A stretch of DNA of 64,000 nucleotides from an uncultured Roseicyclus sp. (GTDB taxonomy: Bacteria > Pseudomonadota > Alphaproteobacteria > Rhodobacterales > Rhodobacteraceae). A program made the position numbers and the translations under genes. Under the pieces are notes generated by a model, which was not told where the DNA came from, searched no databases, and was given only the letters and a program-made list of their open reading frames with translations. Where the stretch lies: assembly GCA_947500415.1 (NCBI GenBank), contig CANMRT010000001.1, forward strand, positions 1,514,982 to 1,578,981, in the 5' to 3' direction. This document shows, in pieces, positions 45,231-53,176 of the stretch (its first letter is position 1; each line of letters begins with the position of its first letter).

Positions 45231-46835
45231 ATGTTCGATCTGGTCCTGAAAGGCGGCGAGGTTTTCGACGGTACAGGCAGCCCCGGAAAGATCGCCGACG
45301 TGGGCATCGCGGACGGCATGATCGTGGAAGTGGGCGATCTACCCGTCGATGACGCGGCAGAGGTGATCGATGTCTCCAGCCTCGCCGTTAGTCCCGGTTT
45401 CATCGACATGCACACCCATTCGGATTTCACCCTGATCGCGGACGGTCGTGCGGAAAGTCAGGTCCACCAAGGGGTGACGACCGAAGTGATCGGCCAATGT
45501 GGCATTTCCTGCGCGCCAGTGTGTTCCCACGCGGCCATTCGGCAGGTGGCACCATGGTTCACGGAGAAGGCAAAGCATCGCAAGTGGCTGGGGTTTGGCG
45601 AATACCTCGACGTGCTCGAGGAAACGGATCTGGGCGTGAACGTGGTAGCCTTCGTGGGCCACGGCACCATCCACCGCGCCGTTTTGGGGGATGAGATGCA
45701 CGCGGGCGAACCCGATGACGTCGCCAAAATGGCAAAGCTGGTCGATCAGTGTATGGAGGAAGGGGCAGGGGGCTTTTCATCGGGGCTGGAGTATTTCCCG
45801 GGTAGCCTCGCCGCCCCCGATCATCTCGTGCCGATGGTCGAAGTGGCCGCCAAATACGGACGCCTATATGCCACCCATGTCCGCAACCGCGACACCGAAT
45901 ATGACCTTGGCTTTACAGAAGCGATGAGTACCGCGCGCCAGGCCGGAGCGCGCCTGCAAATCAGCCATATCCAGCCCAAGTTCGGCGCGCCGGGGCATGC
46001 GATGGAACACACGCTGGAAATGATCGACATCGCGCGGGGCCATGACGGCGACATCGCCTTTGACGTCATCCCCCATGACTGGAATCACACGCTGATGGCC
46101 GCGATCCTGCCCAAATGGGCGCAAGCCGGAAGCTTGGATGACATTTTGAAGCGTCTTGCCAACCCAGAGGACCGCGAACGGATCAAGGCCAACCCGAAAC
46201 CCATGTGGCTGATCGTAAAGGCGCGCCAGTGGAAGGATATTGTCCTGCTCAATGCGACCGAGAACAAGGATCTGGTCGGCGCAGATTTTGAGGAGATCGG
46301 GCGCATGCGCGGTGTCGACCCCTACGATGCCGTCTTGGACATTCTTCTTGAAGAGGGCGAAAATCTGATGGCCACAATGTGGTCGTCCAAAAGCTTCCGC
46401 AACTCTGATGTTGAGTTGTGCCTGTCGCAACCCGAATGCGCCGTCATCTCCGACACGGTCGCCATCGCAAACGATGGTGTGCTGAGTGACCACGTCGGCT
46501 CGCTCAGCGGCTACGGATGGGCCGCGCGGTTCCTGCAATTCTATGTGCGGGACCGGGGCATCATGAGCTTATCTGAAGGTTTGGCCAAGATAACCTCCGT
46601 GCCAGCAAAGCGCTTGGGCCTTCGCGCGCGCGGCCAGCTCAAGGCCGGCTACCACGCCGATATTTGCGTGTTTGATCCTGCAGCAATCTCCAGCAATGCA
46701 ACCGCCCGAAACCCACGCCGCTACGCCTCCGGCATCGCACATGTCCTGGTAAACGGAGCACTTTCGATGCGGAACGGGAAGCGTACGTCCGTAAATCAAG
46801 GGCAGGTTGTGCGAGATTTTCAACGGGCGGGCTGA
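45231..46835 (+). CDS. N-acyl-D-amino-acid deacylase (D-aminoacylase family)
   Basis: A 534-residue amidohydrolase with an AGGAGG site. Motifs: SPGFIDMHTHSDFTLI (HxH), QGVTTEVIGQCGISCAPV (metal-bridging Cys, as in D-aminoacylase), GGFSSGLEYFPGSLA, YATHVRNRDTEYDL, LQISHIQPKFGAPGHAM, VISDTVAIANDGVL (catalytic Asp), and KAGYHADICVFDP. It would cleave N-acyl-D-amino acids or similar amides. Placement as the last gene of the TRAP operon suggests the TRAP brings in its substrate. Length is slightly above the 480-530 usual for the family. Confidence 0.88.
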   Translation: MFDLVLKGGEVFDGTGSPGKIADVGIADGMIVEVGDLPVDDAAEVIDVSSLAVSPGFIDMHTHSDFTLIADGRAESQVHQGVTTEVIGQCGISCAPVCSHAAIRQVAPWFTEKAKHRKWLGFGEYLDVLEETDLGVNVVAFVGHGTIHRAVLGDEMHAGEPDDVAKMAKLVDQCMEEGAGGFSSGLEYFPGSLAAPDHLVPMVEVAAKYGRLYATHVRNRDTEYDLGFTEAMSTARQAGARLQISHIQPKFGAPGHAMEHTLEMIDIARGHDGDIAFDVIPHDWNHTLMAAILPKWAQAGSLDDILKRLANPEDRERIKANPKPMWLIVKARQWKDIVLLNATENKDLVGADFEEIGRMRGVDPYDAVLDILLEEGENLMATMWSSKSFRNSDVELCLSQPECAVISDTVAIANDGVLSDHVGSLSGYGWAARFLQFYVRDRGIMSLSEGLAKITSVPAKRLGLRARGQLKAGYHADICVFDPAAISSNATARNPRRYASGIAHVLVNGALSMRNGKRTSVNQGQVVRDFQRAG

Positions 46836-47148
46836 GCGACGAAACGCTACCCCCTGAGTGCGGTGCGATCGGTATTGGGATCAGTTAAAACGGGTGCAAA
46901 CCAGGCGCTGATGCAAGCTGTATTGACTGACCGCTCGAACCCGTACCTGCCGGGCAACCCCATGCTCGCGCAGCAGCTACGCGCCAGCCGCCCGATCAGG
47001 TTGTTTGAAGCACCGGGCCCAAAGCCGACATTCACGGCACCAAAAAACGCCGCGACATAGTTTCCGAAGACAGGCGAGGCGAGCGTGCTGTAGCAATCAT
47101 AGCAAGAAGTTGCGCCAGCGTTTCTGTGGGGCGCATCGCTAGATCTAG
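46836..47148. other. Intergenic region with no recognised gene
   Basis: Open frames on both strands (46863-47060 plus, 46847-47035 minus) have neither a convincing ribosome binding site nor a family motif. A 12-bp palindrome GCTAGATCTAGC at 47138-47149 overlaps the stop codon of the minus-strand Rid gene. From here rightwards gene style looks less uniform than before, which may mark the edge of an accessory stretch. Confidence 0.45.
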
Positions 47149-47583
47149 CTAGACAGGACCCGTTTTCTCCTGAGAAACAATGACCACGTCAGGTTCAATT
47201 TCAATTAGGAAATCGGTTGACGCTAGAGCTGGAACACCGATCCATGTTGCACAGGGAAGGTCATCCGCGAACACATCGATCAAGGCTCGAGTGATCTCGG
47301 CGCTGTTCGGAATCTGGCTTTCCAAAATGTATAATCGAAACGCAGAAACGTCTTTTAAGCCTGCGCCGACGCTGACAAGTGCTGCCTCAACATTTCGTAG
47401 GCTGGTGACAACTTGTAAATAGAGATCGTCCCGCCCAATCACTTCCCGGTTCTCGTTCCAGGATACCTGCCCAGAAATGGAAATGAATTTCAGGCCACCC
47501 GCTTCTCGGACAGAGATTTGGGAAAAACCAATCTCGCGGCTGTCAAACAGAAAAGGCGGGTTGTCTCTACGAATATTCTTCAT
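47149..47583 (-). CDS. Rid (YjgF/YER057c/UK114) family protein lacking the catalytic Arg
   Basis: A 144-residue Rid-fold protein: GLKFISISGQVSWNENREVIGRDDLYLQVVTSLRNVEAALVSVGAGLKDVSAFRLYILE, then LPCATWIGVPALASTDFLIEIEPDVVI. Archetypal RidA has Arg105 in the FPARSCVEV segment; here the aligned segment is LPCATWIGV, so the arginine is replaced. It should not deaminate 2-iminobutanoate/2-aminoacrylate as RidA does, and belongs with the less studied Rid groups. It follows the TetR gene on the same strand. Confidence 0.85.
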   Translation of the reverse strand: MKNIRRDNPPFLFDSREIGFSQISVREAGGLKFISISGQVSWNENREVIGRDDLYLQVVTSLRNVEAALVSVGAGLKDVSAFRLYILESQIPNSAEITRALIDVFADDLPCATWIGVPALASTDFLIEIEPDVVIVSQEKTGPV

Positions 47584-47695
47584 GTTTGCGGTCCTGGGTT
47601 CGAAGAATTGGACGGATGCTTCGCTCTATAGAAATCGGCAAGCTGCAAAATGACTCAGTCTGCAATACTGTCATTCCGAACGCGTCACGCCACGT

Positions 47696-48313
47696 TCAGG
47701 CGCGATGCCGCGCGAACAGTAACTTCAAGTAGGTTCTAAGCAACATGATTTGCTCTGCGGCATTGTCATGCTCCCCCAAGGCTCGTTGAAGAACCAAACC
47801 ACCCTCAACAACACTAGAGACCATGTCGCCAAGCGCATCCATATTAACAGGTTCGGCGGGTTCATAGACGGTTGCGATTTCCTCAAACATGCTGCGAAAG
47901 CGCGTGCGCCATCCCAGAATGGCCCGCCTGTTCAGCTCGCGGACCCCTTTGTCAAACAACCGATCTTGGTAGGCGGTTGCGGCGATGACACAACCCGGGT
48001 GGCCTTCGGGCATGTCTGTCAACATCTCGGCAAGAAGCTTCAGACCAATTAGCATACAATGCAGTGGATCATCGTTCAGTTCACGCGCTCGGGCGAATAA
48101 ATCGTCATAGAGGGCGTCTTCAGCTTCGATGTAGCGCTCTAGCATGGCGCGCGCGAGGGCGTTCTTGTCCTTGAAGTGGTAGAAGAACCCTCCTCGCGAA
48201 ATTGCGGCTCCTGCCACGATCTCTTCAATGGAGGTCGCTTCAAAGCCCTTCTCGAGCACGGCCGCTTCCGCAATATTGAGGATTCGGGAACGGGTGTCGG
48301 TTTTTTCGGGCAT
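47696..48313 (-). CDS. TetR/AcrR-family transcriptional regulator
   Basis: A 205-residue regulator. The N-terminal helix-turn-helix is RILNIAEAAVLEKGFEATSIEEIVAGAAISRGGFFYHFKDKNALARAMLERYI, followed by an all-helical ligand domain (LLAEMLTDMPEGHPGCVIAATAYQDRLFDKGVRELN), with CVIAATAYQ recalling the TetR C-terminal family seen in AcrR-like redox or aldehyde sensors. It is divergent from the homocysteine methyltransferase gene, and a 21-bp dyad lies 13 bp upstream of its start. Confidence 0.92.
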   Translation of the reverse strand: MPEKTDTRSRILNIAEAAVLEKGFEATSIEEIVAGAAISRGGFFYHFKDKNALARAMLERYIEAEDALYDDLFARARELNDDPLHCMLIGLKLLAEMLTDMPEGHPGCVIAATAYQDRLFDKGVRELNRRAILGWRTRFRSMFEEIATVYEPAEPVNMDALGDMVSSVVEGGLVLQRALGEHDNAAEQIMLLRTYLKLLFARHRA

Positions 48314-48325
48314 GTCGTCCGTTCT

Positions 48326-48346
48326 GACTGTACTGTGGGTCCAGTC
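48326..48346. promoter_or_regulatory. Probable TetR operator dyad
   Basis: GACTGTAC, five bases, then GTCCAGTC: seven of eight positions pair as an inverted repeat. It lies 13 bp from the tetR start in the divergent region with the homocysteine methyltransferase gene. Size and position suit a TetR dimer site controlling both genes. Confidence 0.5.
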
Positions 48347-48465
48347 TGCGCCTGCGATACTCAGCGACAGCGTTCGCGAAACCGACTTTCCCTATAGTTT
48401 TATGGTCAAAAGCCAAGCCGCGCAACTGCACCACTGGATCACTATCTGGGCGGTGCCCGGTCAGC

Positions 48466-48496
48466 CTAGTCCTTTGCCATCAAACAAAAGGATTAG
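48466..48496 (+). promoter_or_regulatory. Hairpin that hides the ribosome binding site of the methyltransferase gene
   Basis: CTAGTCCTTT (48466-48475) pairs with AAAGGATTAG (48487-48496) over all ten positions, with one G-U in RNA, around an 11-base loop. The right arm contains the AAAGGA ribosome binding site four to ten bases from ATG 48501, so the site is closed when the hairpin forms. A second small hairpin (GGGC-GGT-GCCC) lies just upstream at about 48448-48458. This looks like translational control: a riboswitch, thermosensor or protein-bound leader. Confidence 0.55.
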
Positions 48497-48500
48497 TGCG

Positions 48501-49445
48501 ATGCGAATTCAACACCTGATGAGTGCCAGACGTTTCTTCCTGTCGGACGGCGGGCTTGAGACATTCATGATCTTCGACAAGGGGTATGATCTTCCTTGTT
48601 TCTCGGCTGCAGTCCTTCTTGACATTGAACCGGGTCGCCGCGACCTGACGGCATATTTTGAGCGCTATATCGACATCGCTCGTCAATCTGGTCGTGGCTA
48701 CGTTATTGACGCCCCGACGTGGCGCGCGGGCGTGGCGTGGTCTGGAGCTCTCGGCCAATCGGTGTCCGAGGTGATTGAGATCAATGACCGCGCCGTAAAG
48801 TTCGTCTCAGATATTCGTGCAGAGCATGAGACCGCGGACTTTCCGATCATTGTGAATGGCTTGGTGGGTCCTTCCGGCGATGCCTATGCGCCCGACACCA
48901 TGTTGGCCCCGCAAGATGCTTTGCTGGTCCATGCTCCGCAGGTTCACGCCCTTGGTCGTGCTGGTGTCGATATGATCAGCGCAATGACCTTAACCCATAC
49001 GGGCGAAGCGATTGGGATCGTTCAGGCGGCCAAAGAGATCGACATTCCGGTCGTAATTGCCTTCACGCTGGAGACCAACGGATGTCTGCCGTCCGGCCAA
49101 TCTTTGGGTGCGGCTATTGCCGAAGTGGATGCCGCAACCGATACCGGACCGATCTATTACATGATCAACTGCGCGCACCCAGATCACTTCAGGGATGTGC
49201 TCGATACCGAAGCCGCGTGGACACAGCGGATCGGTGGCATTCGCGCCAATGCCTCCCGCATGAGTCATGAAGAGCTTGATGCCGCGGAGGTGCTCGATGA
49301 TGGCGATCCGGTTGAGCTTGCACACCTAAATATGGGGCTCCTGCAGCTCCTCCCGAACATCCGCGTGATCGGGGGCTGTTGCGGTACCGATCATCGGCAT
49401 GTGGGCTGCATTGCGGGGCAAGACCCTGCTCGCAAAGTCGCCTGA
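48501..49445 (+). CDS. Homocysteine S-methyltransferase family protein
   Basis: A 314-residue protein starting MRIQHLMSARRFFLSDGGLETFMIF. It has the Pfam S-methyl_trans barrel with the zinc cysteines in INCAHP and GGCCGTDHRHV, plus YVIDAPTWRAGVAWSGALG near the substrate end. Family members transfer a methyl from S-methylmethionine, betaine or similar donors to homocysteine or other thiols. The first motif is usually GxNCxxP, and here MINCAHP fits. The frame is open from 48228, but 48501 has the AAAAGGA site. Divergent TetR and the hairpin leader suggest regulated expression. Confidence 0.85.
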   Translation: MRIQHLMSARRFFLSDGGLETFMIFDKGYDLPCFSAAVLLDIEPGRRDLTAYFERYIDIARQSGRGYVIDAPTWRAGVAWSGALGQSVSEVIEINDRAVKFVSDIRAEHETADFPIIVNGLVGPSGDAYAPDTMLAPQDALLVHAPQVHALGRAGVDMISAMTLTHTGEAIGIVQAAKEIDIPVVIAFTLETNGCLPSGQSLGAAIAEVDAATDTGPIYYMINCAHPDHFRDVLDTEAAWTQRIGGIRANASRMSHEELDAAEVLDDGDPVELAHLNMGLLQLLPNIRVIGGCCGTDHRHVGCIAGQDPARKVA

Positions 49446-49482
49446 AATTACCCCTCAAAACCCAACCGAAAAGGATACTCCG

Positions 49483-50130
49483 ATGTTGAAATCTATTCTG
49501 GCGATCTCCGCCCTCGTTCTATCGCTCGCGACGATGGCGCAGGCAGACGCGCTTACGGCCTTTGACGTGGCCGAAGATCACACGCGCATCTTCATGGCCG
49601 ATGCTCCGTTGCATGAAAATGGCATGCCCGCCCATGGAAACGCGTTCATCAGCCAAGGCTACATTTACCCCGCTGGCACGCTTGAGGCGGACACTACCGG
49701 CGTCCTTGAGGATGGCAGTCCGGCCTTTCCGGACCTCGTGTTAGGCACTTGGACCTGTGATGGCTATTTCGTCGGCGAAGGGGCCAATGCCACGGCAGGT
49801 GTCTGGATCATCAGCCGGCAAGTTTTTGCCTTCGATGACGGGGATACGATCATCACGCAGGGCACCGAAATCGTCGATACCGGCGTCGAAAACCTGCGCC
49901 CGATCACCGGCGGCACCGGGGACTATGGCGATATCGACAGCGGCGTTGTGCAAACGCTTCTGGGCTTCAATGAACATATGGCCATCAACGCTACGTTCCG
50001 CATCGCAGACGAAGACTATGATCGGGCTTCCCTTTTGCACGGACATGATCGATCGACCAGTGCCGCTTCCTACATGGAATGGGCTTCAGGCGTTCCGGTC
50101 GGTTCGGCAAACCTTTCGCCCGCAAGCTGA
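49483..50130 (+). CDS. Secreted protein, possible allene-oxide-cyclase/dirigent-like barrel
   Basis: A 215-residue protein with signal peptide MLKSILAISALVLSLATMAQA, preceded by AAAAGGAT. The mature part is beta-rich: NAFISQGYIYPAGTLEADTTGVL, LVLGTWTCDGYFVGEGANATAGVWIISRQVFAFDD, then RPITGGTGDYGDIDSGVVQTLLGFNEHMAINATFRI. The ITGGTGxYxxxxG block followed by an N-x-T-F-R-I strand recalls dirigent or allene-oxide-cyclase-like eight-stranded barrels, but I would not assign a reaction. It begins 37 bp after the methyltransferase gene, so probably the same transcript. Confidence 0.65.
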   Translation: MLKSILAISALVLSLATMAQADALTAFDVAEDHTRIFMADAPLHENGMPAHGNAFISQGYIYPAGTLEADTTGVLEDGSPAFPDLVLGTWTCDGYFVGEGANATAGVWIISRQVFAFDDGDTIITQGTEIVDTGVENLRPITGGTGDYGDIDSGVVQTLLGFNEHMAINATFRIADEDYDRASLLHGHDRSTSAASYMEWASGVPVGSANLSPAS

Positions 50131-50136
50131 CCCAAA

Positions 50137-50161
50137 GCCCGCCTGGTTCCACCAGGCGGGC
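50137..50161 (+). terminator. Strong 10-bp perfect hairpin
   Basis: GCCCGCCTGG and CCAGGCGGGC pair perfectly around TTCCA, directly after the secreted-protein stop codon. No T-run follows on the plus strand, so it may stabilise mRNA or work with other factors rather than be a classic intrinsic terminator. Confidence 0.6.
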
Positions 50162-50207
50162 CAAGCGCACCAGCCTCAGAAACGATGAACACCCCGGAGC
50201 TTTCGCA

Positions 50208-50807
50208 ATGAACATCGAGCCCACCGAAACCATACGAAATGCGACAAGGTCGGATGCATTGCCTCTTGCCAAACTGATCGACATCGCTGGCGAAGGGATC
50301 CCCACATGGCTGTGGCGGCAAAGCTGCACCGCAGGGCAATCCCCACTTGAGGTCGGCACCCAACGGGCGCAACGGTCTGAAGGTGGGTTTTCATTCCGCA
50401 ATGCTATGGTTGCGAAAAAGCGCAAAAATGTCATCGGAATGATACTTGGATATCCGATCGATGTGGCACCCACCGATGACCTTAACGCGTTACCGGCGGC
50501 GATCGCACCATTCGTGGATCTCGAAAAACAGTCTGTTGGAACTTGGTACGTCAACGCTTTGGCGGTATTTGCCGGACAGCAAGGTCAGGGTGTCGGGTCC
50601 GGCCTTCTGCGCGCTGCAGAAGCGCGCGCAGCGCAGGCTGGTTATCGTCGAACCAGCATTCAGGTATTCGCGCAAAATCGCGGTGCAGTGCGCCTTTATG
50701 AACGTAACGGATACCGCACAATTGCCCATTCAACGGTCCAAGACCATCCATGCCACCCGTACTACACGGGCGACGTTCTGCTTCTGGTAAAGGACGTTGA
50801 ACGCTGA
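50208..50807 (+). CDS. GNAT-family N-acetyltransferase
   Basis: A 199-residue protein starting MNIEPTETIRNATRSDALPLAKLIDIAGEG. GNAT marks: WYVNALAVFAGQQGQGVGSGLLRAAEARAAQAGYRRTSIQVFAQNRGAVRLYERNGYRTIAHSTV, which gives motif A (Q/R-x-x-G-x-G/A, here QGQGVGSG) and motif B. It acetylates an unknown amine using acetyl-CoA. It lies after the hairpin at 50137-50161, on the same strand as the methyltransferase cluster. Confidence 0.88.
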   Translation: MNIEPTETIRNATRSDALPLAKLIDIAGEGIPTWLWRQSCTAGQSPLEVGTQRAQRSEGGFSFRNAMVAKKRKNVIGMILGYPIDVAPTDDLNALPAAIAPFVDLEKQSVGTWYVNALAVFAGQQGQGVGSGLLRAAEARAAQAGYRRTSIQVFAQNRGAVRLYERNGYRTIAHSTVQDHPCHPYYTGDVLLLVKDVER

Positions 50808-51334
50808 TCTGCGCAGCTGGGGTTTCCCGAGTATCACAGACCGCTTCGCACGATGCTGCAATTTCGATTGCTCGGTCCCGGGCCTCGAGAGAATGTCTGA
50901 ACTGGTTCAGTCCTTCCTTACCGAAAAACTGAAGGCGAATGACTTTGTCCTGACGATTGAGGTCGCAAACCTGAGCGGCAATCCGAAACGGGTTAGCTGT
51001 GACACAAGACAAATTGCCACTTTTACCCCCTGGATTTGTGGTTGGAATTGCCATCACTCGAGCAAAAAAATTTGCTGCTATTCTGGTGTGGCGACGCGGC
51101 GTTGCTCGGAAGTTGCGTGCGGAGACCCCAAACTATGTCACTGGTCAAGCCATTCGGCCTTGGCCGCGCATGTGGCAGCAGCAAGGATCATGTGAGGGCC
51201 AGCCGTCACGGCGCGCAAAGCCGGCCGCGCTGACAAGCATAACTCTTTGGATATCCTTCGTTGAGATGTCCTTGTTGAGCTCTACCAGTCTCGTTGACTG
51301 GCTTGCACAACACATGAATACCCCCCTGCGATTT
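50808..51334. other. Region of about 525 bp without a supportable gene
   Basis: Plus-strand frames 50797-51195 and 50999-51436 and a minus frame to 51057 are open but show no family motif; the last overlaps the GNAT gene. A degraded gene is possible (one plus frame reads LVQSFLTEKLKANDFVLTIE), but I cannot name it. The Rid gene that follows is on the minus strand. Confidence 0.4.
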
Positions 51335-51769
51335 CTATTGATGTTTCTCCTGTGCGGCATTGGGCAGGACAAAGCGATCCTTTGGTATTTCCGCAATGCC
51401 CGTGATCTCGACCAGCAACCTGGGATCGTAAAGTGACGAGACTTCTAGCGTGGTTGTGACCGGAAAGGGCACCGCGAAAAAACGTGTTCGTACGTCGCCA
51501 CACTGCATGAATGCTTGTATGTCTGTTGTGAACTGTTGAAGCGATACAATGTCGCTCATCTGTCCTCCCATCGTGGCAAGTATATCCGAAATGTTCTGCA
51601 ATACCTGCTGCACCTGGATGCCCATATCTCCATCACCGACAACCTGGCCGTCGCTTCCAAGTGCCATTTGTCCCTTGAGATAAACAGTTTGTCCGCCTCC
51701 TGAGATCACTGACTGTGAGAAGGCTCCAAATGGGCTCCAGACACTTGGTGGGTCAAAACTCTTTGCCAT
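51335..51769 (-). CDS. Rid (YjgF) family protein lacking the catalytic Arg, in the threonine dehydratase operon
   Basis: A 144-residue Rid-fold protein: FGAFSQSVISGGGQTVYLKGQMALGSDGQVVGDGDMGIQVQQVLQNISDILATMGGQMSDIVSLQQFTTDI, then FPVTTTLEVSSLYDPRLLVEITGIAEIP. The site that is arginine in RidA (FPARSC) is threonine here (FPVTTT). RidA partners with threonine/serine dehydratases by removing reactive enamines, and this gene follows such a dehydratase gene, yet the key residue is absent. It starts 1 bp after the stop of the small ORF at 51771-52058. Confidence 0.87.
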   Translation of the reverse strand: MAKSFDPPSVWSPFGAFSQSVISGGGQTVYLKGQMALGSDGQVVGDGDMGIQVQQVLQNISDILATMGGQMSDIVSLQQFTTDIQAFMQCGDVRTRFFAVPFPVTTTLEVSSLYDPRLLVEITGIAEIPKDRFVLPNAAQEKHQ

Positions 51770-51770
51770 T

Positions 51771-52058
51771 TCAGGTGTCCTTTTCTGTTTCGGTTGAGAG
51801 TGTGCCAGCCATGTTTGCAGCCTGCTGGTTTATGGCCGCATTATCATTCCGAATTTTGTCAGCGAAGTACCCAACCGCCCGTATATCGTTTCGGAATCTT
51901 CTCTCGGGTCCGCATTGGCTTGAATGTGTGCAGCCGGGCAAAGACCAGTAAACCGCAAGAAATTTGATTTGGCCAAAGCACAACGCGACCAAGAAAAATG
52001 AGGGCACTGAACTGCCGAACATTTGATATTCAAACGATAGCCATGTCGCCACATTCAT
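51771..52058 (-). CDS. Small hypothetical protein, possibly a decayed membrane-protein remnant
   Basis: A 95-residue ORF starting MNVATWLSFEYQMFGSSVPSFFLVALCFGQIKFLAVYWSLPG. A GGAGG site seven bases before the ATG and its tight fit between the dehydratase (27 bp upstream) and the Rid gene (1 bp downstream) argue for translation. The N-terminal half has one hydrophobic stretch; the C-terminal half is polar and shows no known domain. The opening loosely recalls LysE/RhtB exporters, which often sit beside threonine genes, so it could be a truncated exporter. Unproven. Confidence 0.45.
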   Translation of the reverse strand: MNVATWLSFEYQMFGSSVPSFFLVALCFGQIKFLAVYWSLPGCTHSSQCGPERRFRNDIRAVGYFADKIRNDNAAINQQAANMAGTLSTETEKDT

Positions 52059-52086
52059 ACTCAGGCCTCCGTTAGCCTGAACACAG

Positions 52087-53133
52087 TTACGGCTTTCTCC
52101 CTGCAAGGATTGATCGCCCCTCTACAATCAAGTCGGCCATCCTTTGCTCAGCGATGTTTGAGCCGCATGCGACGAGCCCAACCCGCTGACCCGCCAATCG
52201 GGATCGAAGCGGCCCACAAATTGCAGCAGTTGCGGCCGCGCAGGCTGGCTCCGCTGCCAATTTGAGGGCGTCATATAGCAACACCATGGATGTGAGCATT
52301 TCGTCGTCAGCCACGCAGACTATCTCGTCAACGTTGGCCTTAGCGACCGAAAATGAATAGGGGAGCGATACCGGCGATCCAAGGCTGTCAGCAATCGTGC
52401 TGACGTGATCCAATGTGGTTGGCTTACCTTCCTGAAGGCTACGGGAGAGCACGTCTGCGCCAACAGGCTCCACGCCATATACGGTGCAATCCGGTGACAC
52501 TTGCTTGACCGCAGACGAGATGCCGCTCAGCAACCCGCCGCCACCGACCGGGACAACGATAGCGTCGAGGGCAGGAACTTGACGAATAAACTCAAGGCCA
52601 CAGGTCGCGGCACCAAGCGTCATCATTTTTCCTTCGAAGGGATGGATGGCGACGCGGCCTTCGCGTTCCCTAATTCGATCCATCTCTGCAAAGGCGGCAT
52701 GAATATCCTCGACCGTTACCACCGTCGCCCCCAAGGCCTCACATCCCTGGACACGAATTGGATCTGCCGTTCTTGGCATGACGACCTTTGCGCTTAGACC
52801 TTCCTTGGCCGCAGCCCAGGAAACGGCAAGTGCGTGGTTGCCTGCACTAACTGCAACGACCCCATTTTCTTTCTCGGCATCCTCTAAGCGATCGATACTC
52901 AGCAATGCACCCCGCGCCTTGAAGGACCCAACCTGCTGAAACAACTCCAGTTTCATGGTCACCGTGGCCCCCTCAGGAAGCGCCGCGCATATTCTGTCAC
53001 TCCTCAATGAAACGACAGGCGTCTTGATGATCCGATGAGCCAGCGCACGTTCGGCACCTTCAATTTCATCGAGATCTGGCCCGATCAGAGTATCATCCAT
53101 AGGTCTCATCGTGCTTACCCCGGGATTGATCAT
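52087..53133 (-). CDS. Threonine/serine dehydratase, PLP fold II, catabolic type
   Basis: A 348-residue enzyme. PLP-lysine motif LFQQVGSFKARGALLS (Lys72 in the longest form), AVSAGNHALAVSWAA, phosphate-binding glycine loop VPVGGGGLLSGIS, and a late LVACGSNIAEQRM. It has no C-terminal ACT regulatory domain, so it resembles the short catabolic threonine ammonia-lyases or serine racemase/dehydratase relatives. It produces 2-oxobutanoate or pyruvate plus ammonia via enamine/imine intermediates. Several ATGs (53133, 53109, 53100) are possible. The operon continues with a small ORF and a Rid protein; an AraC regulator lies just upstream on the same strand. Confidence 0.9.
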   Translation of the reverse strand: MINPGVSTMRPMDDTLIGPDLDEIEGAERALAHRIIKTPVVSLRSDRICAALPEGATVTMKLELFQQVGSFKARGALLSIDRLEDAEKENGVVAVSAGNHALAVSWAAAKEGLSAKVVMPRTADPIRVQGCEALGATVVTVEDIHAAFAEMDRIREREGRVAIHPFEGKMMTLGAATCGLEFIRQVPALDAIVVPVGGGGLLSGISSAVKQVSPDCTVYGVEPVGADVLSRSLQEGKPTTLDHVSTIADSLGSPVSLPYSFSVAKANVDEIVCVADDEMLTSMVLLYDALKLAAEPACAAATAAICGPLRSRLAGQRVGLVACGSNIAEQRMADLIVEGRSILAGRKP

Positions 53134-53176
53134 TCCAGGACGCTAAACAGTTCAGATTGGTAGGTATTGAACGATA

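Noticed and set aside
47593-47690. Second TetR operator upstream of the first Rid gene
   Set aside because: A loosely similar CAGTCTGCAATACTGTC stretch is present, but only about half of the dyad positions match, so I do not claim it.
50797-51436. Overlapping plus-strand ORFs after the GNAT gene
   Set aside because: They show no conserved motif; the second runs antisense into the Rid gene. Kept only as an unexplained intergenic region.
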